Assembly: GCF_900240405.1 (NCBI RefSeq)
Contig: NZ_OEQK01000001.1
Location: 496,001 to 560,000 of the forward strand
Source of the DNA: Salirhabdus sp. Marseille-P4669
Lineage (GTDB): Bacteria; Bacillota; Bacilli; Bacillales; Alkalibacillaceae
Length of the DNA stretch: 64,000 bases
Direction: 5' to 3'
The notes beneath the pieces are model-generated. The model was not told where the DNA came from, did not search any database, and worked only from the letters and a program-made list of their open reading frames with translations. The position numbers and the translations under genes are program-made. Shown here piece by piece: positions 1 through 8,760 of the stretch. Positions within the stretch are counted from its first letter, which is position 1. Each line of letters starts with the position of its first letter.

Positions 1-1
1 T

Positions 2-433
2 GCCACCTGGCCAATGTTTTCGAAAAGAGGCATCATCAACAGTAAAAAACATCGTGAAACCTTTGAGGAGCAGCGTGCAGCACTTAGGCTGAAAATGGGT
101 GAATTAACCGATAGTATTACGAGCCTTTCAGGAGGAAATCAGCAAAAGGTTGTGCTTGCTAAATGGTTAGCCGCGAATCCGAAGCTTCTAATATTAGATA
201 ACCCGACACAAGGTGTAGACGTCGGGGCGAAGGAAGATATTTACGATATTATTTTAAAGCTTGCAGAAGAGGATATCGCAGTCGTGGTGCTTTCGAGTGA
301 AGCGCAGGAAATTATTCGCATTTGTGACCGAGCTCTCGTCATGTTTCACGGAGTCATTCAAGGTGAGGTTGCTGGTGACTTGATGAATGAGCATACGATT
401 ATGAATCTAGCTACAGGTGGCGTGCTAGCGTAG
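2..433 (+). CDS. Sugar ABC transporter ATP-binding protein, C-terminal part (cut by window edge)
   Basis: This is the C-terminal end of a tandem-ATPase sugar importer subunit (RbsA/MglA/XylG class). The reading frame is open to the left edge, so the true start lies outside the window; an ATG at 14 is internal. The ABC signature LSGGNQQKVVLAKW is followed by a Walker B-like segment (LLILDNPTQGVDVG) in which the usual Glu after Asp is replaced by Asn, and then a switch region (VVLSSEAQEI). A permease follows after 19 bp, so the two form one operon with a binding protein presumably upstream. The substrate cannot be told from this fragment. Confidence 0.9.
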   Translation, partial: ATWPMFSKRGIINSKKHRETFEEQRAALRLKMGELTDSITSLSGGNQQKVVLAKWLAANPKLLILDNPTQGVDVGAKEDIYDIILKLAEEDIAVVVLSSEAQEIIRICDRALVMFHGVIQGEVAGDLMNEHTIMNLATGGVLA

Positions 434-452
434 GAAAGGGGAGATACCAATT

Positions 453-1514
453 ATGAAACCACAATTAGAACATACAAGCCCAGTGAAAAAGAAGAGAAGC
501 TTTTGGGGATGGTTTAAATACAAATGGCAAAACGATCCACTTTTTAGTATTGCGAATGCCTTAATTATTATGGTTATTCTTCAAACATTGGTGCTCGGCT
601 TTGACTATGATTCCTTTGGGGCATGGCTGGAATCGTGGACGAACAACTGGATCAACATTTTGCGGAATAATGCTGGGATTGGAATTATTGCGTTAGGGAT
701 GACCTTTGTTATTATGACGGGTGGCATTGATTTGGCGGTCGGTTCTACGCTCGTTATTACCGGTGCCTTCACGATGTATTTACTCGATACAGGAGCAAAA
801 GGTATTCTTGGTGCAATCGGAATGTCTGGTACGCCAGCCATCATTGTTACCATTATTCTTGTTTTAGCGTTTGGCTATTTACTCGGCTCCCTAATCGGTG
901 TTTCCATTACAAAAGGGAATGTACCCCCATTTATTGCAACCCTAGGGGCAATGATGATTTTTAGAAGTGTGACCCAGCATTTCACACAAGGCTACAATAC
1001 AACGGTGCCGATGGAATTTTTACAAGTATCTAGCTTTAAAATTGGCGATCTGATGATTATGCCGATTATTTATTGGGCAGTCATCGCCTACATTCTTTGG
1101 TATATCTCAAAGCGAACAACATTTGGTAGACAAATTATCGCAGTTGGTTCCAACGAGCGAGCGGCAAAATTATCCGGGGTCAACGTCCATAAAGTAAAGC
1201 GCCGTGTCTATGCTTTAATGGGATTGCTAGTTGCCATTGCTGCTATTATTCAAGTGTCCCGCATCGGCTCCATGGACTACTCCAATGCCGGTAGAGGAAT
1301 GGAAATGGATGCGATCGCAGCAGCTGTCGTAGGTGGCACGAATATGATGGGAGGGCGAGGCTTCATCCTCGGAACGGTATACGGAATGCTGATTATCGCA
1401 GTGATGAATAATCTATTAAATTTATTTGGGGTACCACCGTTTTTGCGAGATGCGTTTAAGGGTGTTATTGTAATTGTCGCGGTGTTGTTGCAGAAGAAGG
1501 AGAAGGCGGCATAG
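453..1514 (+). CDS. Sugar ABC transporter permease (RbsC/XylH family)
   Basis: A 353-residue polytopic inner-membrane protein with a basic N-terminus (PVKKKRSFWGWFKYKW) and about eight to ten hydrophobic segments. Family hallmarks include GGIDLAVGS in the second third of the N-terminal half, GSNERAAKLSGV in the cytoplasmic loop that contacts the ATPase, and AAAVVGGTNMMGGRG near the C-terminus. It should pair with the ATPase just upstream to import a monosaccharide or cyclitol. Length is slightly above the ~320 residues usual for RbsC because of the N-terminal extension. Substrate unknown. It is not part of the lsr operon, being separated from it by the long repeat and oppositely transcribed genes. 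Confidence 0.9.
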   Translation: MKPQLEHTSPVKKKRSFWGWFKYKWQNDPLFSIANALIIMVILQTLVLGFDYDSFGAWLESWTNNWINILRNNAGIGIIALGMTFVIMTGGIDLAVGSTLVITGAFTMYLLDTGAKGILGAIGMSGTPAIIVTIILVLAFGYLLGSLIGVSITKGNVPPFIATLGAMMIFRSVTQHFTQGYNTTVPMEFLQVSSFKIGDLMIMPIIYWAVIAYILWYISKRTTFGRQIIAVGSNERAAKLSGVNVHKVKRRVYALMGLLVAIAAIIQVSRIGSMDYSNAGRGMEMDAIAAAVVGGTNMMGGRGFILGTVYGMLIIAVMNNLLNLFGVPPFLRDAFKGVIVIVAVLLQKKEKAA

Positions 1515-1538
1515 GATAATGAAGGTTGTTTTGAACAA

Positions 1539-1940
1539 GCGAGTAATCATGGAATCCTGGCGAGTATTTTTATCTTATTGGCGAATATTTACGCTGGTTC
1601 AGAGAGTAAATTTTATTAAGCCGAAAACGGACGAGTATTTTCTGTTTTCGGCTTGTATTATTTTCGTTTTGACTCGTAAATCATGTTTATTGGCGAGTAT
1701 TCTTCGGGCGGGCGCGTATTTTCGCTAATAGACGAGTATTTTCTTTTGATTGACGAATAAAATGGCTAATAGACGAGTATTCAGGATATAGGCGAATAAA
1801 CGTTTGAATCAGACGTGTAAAAATATCGAATATACGAATATTGCCTTTCCCATGGCGAGTATTTATCCATTACACGCTTTTTTTCCAAGATTTCAGCCGC
1901 GCTACCCTAAAAAATAGTGAGGCTGCTTAGCGCAAGCCCC
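1539..1940 (+). repeat. Long interspersed repeat, copy A (phased ~20-21-bp units)
   Basis: About 400 bp of non-coding DNA made from a degenerate 10-mer, RCGARTATTT or RCGAATAAAA, recurring near 1540, 1561, 1582, 1603, 1632, 1673, 1694, 1713, 1732, 1753, 1774, 1793, 1814, 1835 and 1855. Most steps are 19-21 bp. A perfect 11-bp inverted repeat (AAGCCGAAAAC ... GTTTTCGGCTT, about 1617-1653) encloses one unit. The right end carries a small stem-loop, GGCTGCTTAGCGCAAGCC. A second direct copy lies at 11399-11801, with long identical stretches. Reading frames through it are not conserved as proteins. This accounts for most of the 1515-2059 gap; nothing else is recognised there. Confidence 0.8.
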
Positions 1941-2059
1941 ACAAAGACCAAAATGGCTCATTTAATATTAAATTCCTCTACTAATCTACATGCCAGCATT
2001 TGCTTTTGAGAAGAAAGTGACTTCCCCATAATTATGCTTATACCTTAACCCACTCACCC

Positions 2060-2413
2060 CTAATATGGCCGATACTCCACCTCAACCTTATCCTTCTCCT
2101 GATACGGGGATAACATAAATGCAGCTTTAAAATCGACGTCGCCCTTATTAATTAAATAATGGACTTTTTTTGGCTCTACATGGATAAAGTCTCCTTTTTT
2201 ACAATGAAAGATTTCTTCGTCGATATGAATTTCTAATTCTCCTTCTAAAATATAAAAGTTCTCTTCCATGATATTATGGTAATGGGCAGTGAAATCTTCC
2301 CCAGGCTTTAATACGACGATACCAAAGTTCATTCTTGGTCCTTTTAATAAATATTTAGGACCGCTTTCACCAAATCTGTATTCTCTTTCTTGTTCATTTA
2401 CGACTACCGACAT
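2060..2413 (-). CDS. Cupin-domain protein of the lsr locus
   Basis: A 117-residue single-domain cupin. The start chosen is the ATG at 2413 (MSVVVNEQERE), preceded by a GAGGGAG ribosome site; a longer frame would overlap lsrK. Cupin motif 1 is seen as HYHNIMEENFYILEGELEIHI and motif 2 as GDFIHVEPKKVHYLIN, giving His/His/Glu/His metal ligands. It follows lsrK by 22 bp and is probably co-transcribed with lsrR-lsrK. No LsrG (phospho-AI-2 isomerase) gene is seen in the locus, so a role in phospho-AI-2 processing is possible, but this is only inference from position. Confidence 0.85.
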   Translation of the reverse strand: MSVVVNEQEREYRFGESGPKYLLKGPRMNFGIVVLKPGEDFTAHYHNIMEENFYILEGELEIHIDEEIFHCKKGDFIHVEPKKVHYLINKGDVDFKAAFMLSPYQEKDKVEVEYRPY

Positions 2414-2435
2414 TGTCAACACTCCCTCAATTTTT

Positions 2436-3998
2436 TTATAAACCAGGTGCAATCCACATGTGCTCGGTTAAACCTTGATCTGCTAGTTCTAGCTGGTTTT
2501 TATAAATACCCTCCCACTTGTTGTAAAGCTCGCTATAAATCGTGTGATGCTCTTCCATTGGGTAGAAGGTTTTTTCGAATTTCACTACCTTGGAAATGGC
2601 GTCCTCAAAGCTTTTGTAAACTCCTGCCCCAACTCCAGCACAAATTGCTGCTCCGAGTGCAGTGGACTCTTTTACTACTGGAACCTTTACCGGTTTGTTC
2701 AAAACGTCTGCGATGATTTGGCACCATAAATTACTTTTGGATGCTCCTCCGCCAAAAATAATCGACTCAGGGGAGGTGTTTGTAATTTCATTTACTAGAT
2801 CGATATTTCCTTTTGTCACAAAGGCAGCATTCTCCATAATAGCCCTGTAAAAGGTGGCTTTATTAAACTTCTCGGCATCTAGCTTGAAATCTAGGAAGCT
2901 AGGTGATGCGTGCTTCCAAGAAATGTAGTTCATTTTATCGGAAAAGGTGCTGATCATCCCGTTACTTCCAACTGGCACCTTTTCTGCTCGTTTTTCCATT
3001 TGGTCATAAATGCTTTCCCCGGTTTGTTCCTGCAAGTATTTCTCTAGCTCGCAAAAGCTATCTCGAAACCATCTCATGACAAGACCTGGGAAAAAGGCAA
3101 TTGCTTCATATTGCCATGTGTTTGGGACGGCATGGCAGTTGATTCGTACGCGGCACTGCTCATCCATTTGCACCTTCTCTGTGGTGTACTCGTATTGCCA
3201 AAAGCTCCCGCCTAATACAGCTGCATCCCCATCTTTAATAACGCCCATGCCGATGCACCCTAGTTGAGCGTCTCCACCACCAGCTACAACTAAAGTGTCC
3301 GTGCTTAATCCTGTAAGCGCTGCCATTTCTTCGGTAACATTCCCAATTACGGTACCACTTTCAAAAACAACTGGGTAAATATCGTTTCGAATCCCGGTCC
3401 TTTCAGCAATGGAATAATCCCATGTCCGCTTACTTATGTCAAAAAGTCCGGTTGTACAACCGTTGGAGGGCTCGACGGAAAGGATTCCGGTTAAGCGGAA
3501 GGTGATCCAGTCATTTAGCATCGTTACGTATTTAATTTTTTCGTACGTGTCTGGAAGGTTATTTTTTACCCAAAGTATTCTTGGGATCGCCCCTAGTGAA
3601 AAGGTTTGGCCGGATAATGTATAAATGTCGGATTCGAGTGTATTGCTTATTTTATGTAGGTTGGATACTTCGTCATTAGAGCGAGAGTCTACATTTGCAC
3701 ATGCCCACAATTCGTTTTCGTTTTCATCGTATAACACAATCGCTTCTCGCATGCTCGTAGTTGAAATGGAAAGGATGTCTTGAGGATTTACGTTGCTGCT
3801 AACAAGTGTTTCGTTAATGAGCTTTTGAATGATTTTCATGTTGGTTGTAATGTCAAAGTCCATGGACCCGGGATACCTAGGATCTTCCTTGTGGGTCCAT
3901 TCTGCTTGAGAGACGGTTAATTCATTACCTTTTGAATCAAATAAGATTACTCGGACGCTGCCGGTTCCAGCGTCAATTGCCATTAAGTATTTCTCCAT
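2436..3998 (-). CDS. lsrK: Autoinducer-2 kinase LsrK
   Basis: A 520-residue FGGY-family kinase that phosphorylates imported AI-2 (DPD), trapping it in the cytoplasm and making the inducer of LsrR. The N-terminal MAIDAGTGSVRVILFD phosphate loop, SISTTSMREAIVLYD, WACANVDSRS and AGGGDAQLGCIGMGV closely follow Escherichia coli LsrK, and the protein ends in the same WIAPGL-type tail. The length is close to E. coli LsrK (about 530). It is second in a minus-strand operon, 20 bp behind lsrR. All expected domains are intact. Confidence 0.95.
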   Translation of the reverse strand: MEKYLMAIDAGTGSVRVILFDSKGNELTVSQAEWTHKEDPRYPGSMDFDITTNMKIIQKLINETLVSSNVNPQDILSISTTSMREAIVLYDENENELWACANVDSRSNDEVSNLHKISNTLESDIYTLSGQTFSLGAIPRILWVKNNLPDTYEKIKYVTMLNDWITFRLTGILSVEPSNGCTTGLFDISKRTWDYSIAERTGIRNDIYPVVFESGTVIGNVTEEMAALTGLSTDTLVVAGGGDAQLGCIGMGVIKDGDAAVLGGSFWQYEYTTEKVQMDEQCRVRINCHAVPNTWQYEAIAFFPGLVMRWFRDSFCELEKYLQEQTGESIYDQMEKRAEKVPVGSNGMISTFSDKMNYISWKHASPSFLDFKLDAEKFNKATFYRAIMENAAFVTKGNIDLVNEITNTSPESIIFGGGASKSNLWCQIIADVLNKPVKVPVVKESTALGAAICAGVGAGVYKSFEDAISKVVKFEKTFYPMEEHHTIYSELYNKWEGIYKNQLELADQGLTEHMWIAPGL

Positions 3999-4018
3999 TT
4001 GAATCTCCCCTTTGCCTA

Positions 4019-4939
4019 TTATTCTAATAAACGTTGAGCGACTGCTTCATTGGTGATTAGCACATCCACATACCCTCCTTTTAGTGCCCCGATGATGGCC
4101 TCTCGTTTTTCGAGTCCACCGGCTACGGCTACAACATGGTTTAACGATTTCAGTAAATCAATTTCCGTGCTGATGAGTTGTTTATGTAATGGTAAATCAA
4201 TCACATTGCCGTTAATGTCATAGAATTGGCTTAATATGTCACCTACTGCCCCTTTTGATTTTAAAATTTCAATATCATTCACTGATAAAAGACCTTCTTT
4301 AACAAGTGTCGCTTTTTCGGATAATGCCCCGATCCCAACAACCGTGATATTGGAGTATGGAATCATCTCCATAATATTTTTAATGGAATCCTCGTTGCTA
4401 AGTTGTGTCGCAAGCTCTTCGGTCGAAACCATTAGTGGAGAGGGCATGATGTAATGCTTATAGTTTGGGTTTGTATAGTAATCTGCTGTTTTATCGATCG
4501 CAGTAGGCATATAAAACTTCACCCCACCTGATAAAGAAACAAAGGTTACTTTGTACTTCGTGGAAATATTTAAATGCCCTAATGTTTTCGAAACTGCTTT
4601 TCCGTAGCCAACATTGATTAACGTGTCACTCGTAATGCGGTCTTCGATATATTGAGCGGCGGCGATGGTTAGGCTATCTACAGAATGCTCGTGGGAATCT
4701 GGCACGATGTAAATATCCTTTAGGTTGTATTTCTCCTTTATTGCATTTTGTAGATCGATGTTTGCAATCTTCTCTAAGTTGATTTTGAACTGAATGACGT
4801 TATTCGCTTTGGCCTTCTCCAAATATTTAATTACTTTCATTCTGGATATGTTTAGCGATTCTGCAATTTCGTTTTGGGTTAGACCTTCGTTGTAATACTT
4901 CCAAGCTACTTTCACGATTAAAATGTTTTCATATGTCAT
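4019..4939 (-). CDS. lsrR: LsrR, SorC-family transcriptional regulator
   Basis: A 306-residue SorC/DeoR-type repressor. An N-terminal helix-turn-helix (YYNEGLTQNEIAESLNISRMKVIKYLEKA, roughly residues 15-43) precedes a sugar-phosphate binding domain with VGYGKAVSKTLGHL, FVSLSGGVKF and VVGIGALSE. In enteric bacteria LsrR represses lsr until phospho-AI-2 binds. Here it is transcribed divergently from lsrACDB across a 315-bp intergenic region with several inverted half-sites, in keeping with local control of both arms. The ATG at 4939 has only a weak ribosome site (GAGTGATGAG). Confidence 0.93.
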   Translation of the reverse strand: MTYENILIVKVAWKYYNEGLTQNEIAESLNISRMKVIKYLEKAKANNVIQFKINLEKIANIDLQNAIKEKYNLKDIYIVPDSHEHSVDSLTIAAAQYIEDRITSDTLINVGYGKAVSKTLGHLNISTKYKVTFVSLSGGVKFYMPTAIDKTADYYTNPNYKHYIMPSPLMVSTEELATQLSNEDSIKNIMEMIPYSNITVVGIGALSEKATLVKEGLLSVNDIEILKSKGAVGDILSQFYDINGNVIDLPLHKQLISTEIDLLKSLNHVVAVAGGLEKREAIIGALKGGYVDVLITNEAVAQRLLE

Positions 4940-5052
4940 GTCTCATCACTCTTTACAACGTATTTTGGAACAAATGCTTAATGGTTAAACTTATGTTTAT
5001 TGATAAAACAAATATAACAGTAAATTAGTGGGTGGTCAATATATGTTTTACA

Positions 5053-5074
5053 GGTTATAGGAAACATTATAACC
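5053..5074. promoter_or_regulatory. Candidate LsrR operator, inverted repeat
   Basis: GGTTATA (5053-5059) and TATAACC (5068-5074) form a perfect 7-bp inverted repeat with an 8-bp spacer in the divergent lsrR/lsrA intergenic region. Related half-sites TGTAACC (5193-5199) and GGTTACA (5215-5221) lie at the lsrA promoter. The repeated GGTTAYA half-site is seen directly; binding by LsrR is inferred. Confidence 0.5.
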
Positions 5075-5164
5075 ATTTACTTTACTGATATAGTAAGGTT
5101 TTTACTATAGAAATAAACGGATCGGTATTATTTTATAAAAATTCAGAAAATAATAAAATGATGC

Positions 5165-5193
5165 TTGATAAATAAAATGTATTAAATTATAAT
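5165..5193 (+). promoter_or_regulatory. Sigma-A type promoter of the lsrACDB-lsrF operon
   Basis: TTGATA (5165-5170), a 17-bp spacer and a perfect TATAAT (5188-5193) lie about 60 bp upstream of the lsrA start. The region is strongly A+T rich. Transcription would begin near 5200, just before the cre-like site. Confidence 0.7.
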
Positions 5194-5207
5194 GTAACCA
5201 ACTCATA

Positions 5208-5221
5208 GGTAAGCGGTTACA
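5208..5221 (+). promoter_or_regulatory. cre-like site (CcpA) in the lsrA leader
   Basis: GGTAAGCGGTTACA matches the Bacillus catabolite-responsive element TGWAANCGNTNWCA at 13 of 14 positions and lies just downstream of the -10 box, where CcpA would block transcription. It overlaps the half-site GGTTACA, which pairs with TGTAACC at 5193-5199, so LsrR and CcpA may compete here. Confidence 0.5.
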
Positions 5222-5254
5222 TTTTAGTGAGTTTCCAGGATAGGGGGTTCCATA

Positions 5255-6763
5255 ATGGGGGAAAAAGCAAAAACCCTAGTTAAATTAGAAAATATACAAA
5301 AGTCCTTTAACCGAAACAAAGTGTTAAAAGGGGTTTCATTAGATATCCGTGAAGGAGAGGTTGTTTCCATTATTGGCGGAAATGGTGCAGGAAAGAGTAC
5401 CCTAATGAAAATCCTTACTGGTGTCTACAAAGCGGATGCTGGTGCTTTAGAAGTGAACGGGGAGAAAATAGAGGGTTACAATCCATCCATTGCTCATGAA
5501 AAAGGCGTCTATTTAGTTCCTCAAGAGCCTCTACTATTCCCGAATATGACGGTAGAACAAAACCTCACCATTGGATTCCACAAAAACAAACATGACGTAA
5601 GATCTGAAACAAAACAACTAATAGAAGAATTAGGCTGGGATATGGACTTAAATCGGTTGGCGAACTCATTAACCATTGCCGAGCAGCAACAGCTAGAGAT
5701 TATAAAAGGGTTACTGCGTAATTCGAAGGTGTTAATTCTAGATGAACCAACCTCTGCTTTAACCTTTTCGGAAACCGAATCATTGTTTAAGGTGGTGGAA
5801 AAGCTGAAGGCCTCGGGTGTAGGAATCTTCTATATCACCCACCGGTTAGATGAGGTTTTTCAAATTTCCACACATGCGGTCATTTTGCGAGATGGCAAGG
5901 TGACATTAAAGGGCAGTATTGATGAATTTACGAAGGATATGTTAATTCAAGGGCTGCTTCCTGCTAATAATGAAAAAGAGTATAGCGATCAATTTGAGAA
6001 AAAGGCGAGAATCCTGGAGAATGAGGAAGCTGTGTTAAAGGTTCAAAGCATTAGTGGGAACGGATTTCGTAACATAAGCTTTGACGTTTATAAAGGAGAA
6101 GTCGTTGGTCTTGCTGGTCTTGTTGGAGCAGGGAGGACAGAGATTGCCGAAGCGATTTATGGGATTAATCGGGTAACAGAGGGGAACGTCCTTCTGAATG
6201 GCCAAGATATTACCAATCTATCGGTCTATGAAACGATTCAAAGTGGTCTCGCTTATATACCGGAGGATCGTTTCTTGCATGGGATATTCTCCATTACCTC
6301 TGTGCGGAATAATATCACGGCACAGATTATGAAACGACAGGGGTTTTTTACGAAGAGGAAAAAAGAAAAGGCCCTTACAAAGGAGTATGTGGAGCGGTTA
6401 AGCATTAAGCTTAGTAGCCAGGAGGATGAGATCAAATCTTTATCAGGTGGGAATCAGCAAAAGGCCGTTATCGCCCGCATTCTTTCCACAAATCCCCAGG
6501 TCATTATTATGGATGAACCGACAAGAGGGATTGATGCAGCTGCGAGAAGTGATATTTATCAAATTATTACCGAATTGAAGGAACAAGGCTTCTCGATCTT
6601 ACTTATTTCCTCTGATTTGGAGGAAATCGAACGAATTAGTGATCGAATTTATGCTATTTATCGTGGTACCTGCAGCGCATGTCTTGGACTGGACGAAATC
6701 AATGCAACCAATGTGATGAAGGCTGCGTTCGGTACATATGAAGGACGTGATTCGTATGTCTAG
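5255..6763 (+). CDS. lsrA: AI-2 ABC transporter ATP-binding protein LsrA
   Basis: A 502-residue protein with two fused ATPase domains that energises AI-2 import. Domain 1 has Walker A GGNGAGKST (about residue 44), Walker B LILDEPTSAL and switch YITHRL. Domain 2 has the family's degenerate P-loop GLVGAGRTE, signature LSGGNQQKAVIARI and Walker B VIIMDEPTRGID. The assignment to LsrA rather than another sugar ATPase rests on its neighbours lsrC, lsrD, lsrB and lsrF. A GGGGG-type ribosome site precedes the ATG at 5255. It is the first gene of the plus-strand operon. Confidence 0.92.
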   Translation: MGEKAKTLVKLENIQKSFNRNKVLKGVSLDIREGEVVSIIGGNGAGKSTLMKILTGVYKADAGALEVNGEKIEGYNPSIAHEKGVYLVPQEPLLFPNMTVEQNLTIGFHKNKHDVRSETKQLIEELGWDMDLNRLANSLTIAEQQQLEIIKGLLRNSKVLILDEPTSALTFSETESLFKVVEKLKASGVGIFYITHRLDEVFQISTHAVILRDGKVTLKGSIDEFTKDMLIQGLLPANNEKEYSDQFEKKARILENEEAVLKVQSISGNGFRNISFDVYKGEVVGLAGLVGAGRTEIAEAIYGINRVTEGNVLLNGQDITNLSVYETIQSGLAYIPEDRFLHGIFSITSVRNNITAQIMKRQGFFTKRKKEKALTKEYVERLSIKLSSQEDEIKSLSGGNQQKAVIARILSTNPQVIIMDEPTRGIDAAARSDIYQIITELKEQGFSILLISSDLEEIERISDRIYAIYRGTCSACLGLDEINATNVMKAAFGTYEGRDSYV

Positions 6764-7766
6764 GCTGAAATGGGTAACGAAGCAGCGTGAATTTCGAACA
6801 TTTCTATTTCTGGTCATTCTGTTTGTTGTGGTCGGCCTTGTGAACTCGGATTTTCTTTCGGTTGGTAACCTACATAATTCCTTGAAAAGTAGTTTGCTCT
6901 ATATTGTGCTAGCGGTAGGGATGACCTTTGTCTTACTCACAAGAAATATTGATATTTCCGTTGGTGGGGTTCTTGGTTTAAGTGCAGCGGTAAGTGGGAT
7001 GATTCTACGGGATGGCGGTAGCATGATCGTTGCGATTGTTGTGGCCATTTTAATCGGAGCTGTGATTGGGCTTATTAATGGGCTTGGTGTTACACGATTA
7101 AGAATATCTTCGTTCATTATGACCTTGGGGATGCTTGAGATTACGCGAGTGGTGCAGGTCATCTACACGGATGGTCAATGGATTGAAAATTTGCCGGCCG
7201 GCTTTAAGAAAATTTCTCAAATGAACATACTCGGGATTAATCTTTTATCCATTCTTGTGATAGCAGCCGTAATTCTTGTCCATCTCTATCTAACGAAAAG
7301 TCGAAAGGGAAGATATTTTGCAGCAATTGGGGATAACGAGGATGGGGCAGTATTACTCGGGATACCAGTGAAACGATATGTCACCTATTCCTTTGTCGTT
7401 TCGGGAGTATGTTCTGCATTAGCGGGATTGATATTTGCTAGTCAAATTGGCTTTATCTCTACAACTGCAGGGTCTGGTATTGAAATGACGGTAATTGCTG
7501 CGGCTGTTCTTGGTGGTGTGTCGTTGAATGGTGGAGTCGGAACGGTTGTTGGGGCGACCATTGGAGCTGTGATCATGATTTCCATTAATTCAGCCTTAGT
7601 ATTTATGAAGGTTCCTGCATTTTGGAATGCTGCGATTTCAGGTTCATTACTAATTATGATTGTCGTAACCGATGTGCTACTAGCGAGAAAATCAAGTAAG
7701 CAGGCGAAGAAGGAAAGGCTAAGTGCAAGAGTCCTTCAAGAGGGGGTAGAGGTCCATGCTAAGTAA
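6756..7766 (+). CDS. lsrC: AI-2 ABC transporter permease LsrC
   Basis: A 336-residue inner-membrane permease of the RbsC superfamily with about nine or ten hydrophobic helices; motifs include RNIDISVGGVLGLSAAV, IGDNEDGAVLLGIPV and AAAVLGGVSLNGG. The ATG at 6756 (MSRLKW) is preferred: AAGGA lies 10 bp upstream and it overlaps the lsrA stop by 8 bp, typical of coupled genes. An earlier in-frame ATG at 6738 lies deeper inside lsrA. LsrC pairs with LsrD to form the AI-2 channel. Confidence 0.9.
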   Translation: MSRLKWVTKQREFRTFLFLVILFVVVGLVNSDFLSVGNLHNSLKSSLLYIVLAVGMTFVLLTRNIDISVGGVLGLSAAVSGMILRDGGSMIVAIVVAILIGAVIGLINGLGVTRLRISSFIMTLGMLEITRVVQVIYTDGQWIENLPAGFKKISQMNILGINLLSILVIAAVILVHLYLTKSRKGRYFAAIGDNEDGAVLLGIPVKRYVTYSFVVSGVCSALAGLIFASQIGFISTTAGSGIEMTVIAAAVLGGVSLNGGVGTVVGATIGAVIMISINSALVFMKVPAFWNAAISGSLLIMIVVTDVLLARKSSKQAKKERLSARVLQEGVEVHAK

Positions 7767-8760
7767 AATACCAAAATGGAATCTAGTGCTGATTCTCGTT
7801 TTAGTAGTGGAAATTATCGTTTTTGGCTTAATGAATCCGCGCTTTTGGAATATTACGATTCTCTTAAATAGCTTTAATGATTTTATTGGAATAGCGATTA
7901 TCGGCTTTTTTGTAACGCTTGTGGTGATCACCGGAGGAATTGATATTTCGGGCGGGTCGATTATAGGATTAACCTCTGTTGTGACGGGGATCCTTTCGCA
8001 AGTAGTTGGTTTAAATATATGGCTATCTATTATTCTAGCTATTTTAGCTGGAGGATTATGTGGCCTGCTAAATGGCGTGTTGATTGCCTATGGTGGCGTT
8101 CAAGCGATGGTCATCACATTAGGTGGGATGCTCCTTTATAGTGGAATCGCCATTGTCCTAGTTGGGTTATCTGGAGTTAGTACATATGAAGGCATTTCCG
8201 GATTCCCAATGGAGTTTAGCCAAATTGCTTATGGAAAAGTAATGGGCATTCCGAACTCTGTCATTTTATTTCTCCTGATGTTTGCTATCGCCTATATCCT
8301 TCTGCATTTGACGAGATATGGGAGATCTATCTATTTAACTGGTATTAATCAACATGCCGCTGAGTACTCGGGTATTAATACGAAGCGAATTATTACGAGT
8401 ACCTATGTCCTGTCAGGTCTTAGTGCTGGGGTAGCTGGTGTGATGTTAACTTCCTATTTAGGGAGTGCAAGAGCAGACTTTGGCTCGGAATACCTCATGC
8501 CGATTTTAACGGTTGTGGTTTTAGGAGGAACATTAATTACAGGTGGTAAAGGGGGTGTCTTCGGAACGGCAATTGCTAGTATTATCGTTGGTTTCTTGCA
8601 GGTAGGTTTGCAAATGGGCGGGGTGTCCACCCAATATATTGGTCTCGCAACTGGGTTATTACTAATCATCTCTGTAGCGTTTTTAGGCATTTCGTCAGAC
8701 TTTAAGTCGAATATGAAAAGACTGATAACACCTAAAAAAATAGTAGGGGGTAAAGGGTAA
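7756..8760 (+). CDS. lsrD: AI-2 ABC transporter permease LsrD
   Basis: A 334-residue permease, second subunit of the AI-2 channel, overlapping lsrC by 11 bp, with a GAGGGGG ribosome site inside the lsrC end. Hallmarks are TGGIDISGGSIIGLTSVV, LTGINQHAAEYSGI and VVLGGTLITGGKGG. About nine hydrophobic segments are visible. It resembles LsrC only in the general RbsC fold, as in enteric bacteria, where the two permeases are also distinct. Confidence 0.9.
   Translation: MLSKIPKWNLVLILVLVVEIIVFGLMNPRFWNITILLNSFNDFIGIAIIGFFVTLVVITGGIDISGGSIIGLTSVVTGILSQVVGLNIWLSIILAILAGGLCGLLNGVLIAYGGVQAMVITLGGMLLYSGIAIVLVGLSGVSTYEGISGFPMEFSQIAYGKVMGIPNSVILFLLMFAIAYILLHLTRYGRSIYLTGINQHAAEYSGINTKRIITSTYVLSGLSAGVAGVMLTSYLGSARADFGSEYLMPILTVVVLGGTLITGGKGGVFGTAIASIIVGFLQVGLQMGGVSTQYIGLATGLLLIISVAFLGISSDFKSNMKRLITPKKIVGGKG

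Noticed and set aside
1474-1728. An 84-codon plus-strand frame over the long repeat, similar to a frame in copy B (11355-11585)
   Set aside because: The similarity follows from the DNA repeat; the frames have no ribosome site, start in different contexts and the ~20-21-bp motif periodicity is not a codon multiple, so coding is unlikely.
1539-1940. The phased motif array considered as a CRISPR array
   Set aside because: Units are short and degenerate with 10-bp spacing between them, lack identical repeats of 24-37 bp and unique spacers, and no cas gene is present.
2390-3624. Several plus-strand frames of 60-108 codons inside lsrK
   Set aside because: They are antisense shadows of a well-conserved gene and lack ribosome sites and recognisable motifs.
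2436-3998. lsrK considered as a generic glycerol or xylulose kinase
   Set aside because: The N-terminus, the SMREAIVLYD and WACANVDSRS segments and the C-terminal tail follow LsrK specifically, and lsrR, lsrACDB and lsrF surround it.
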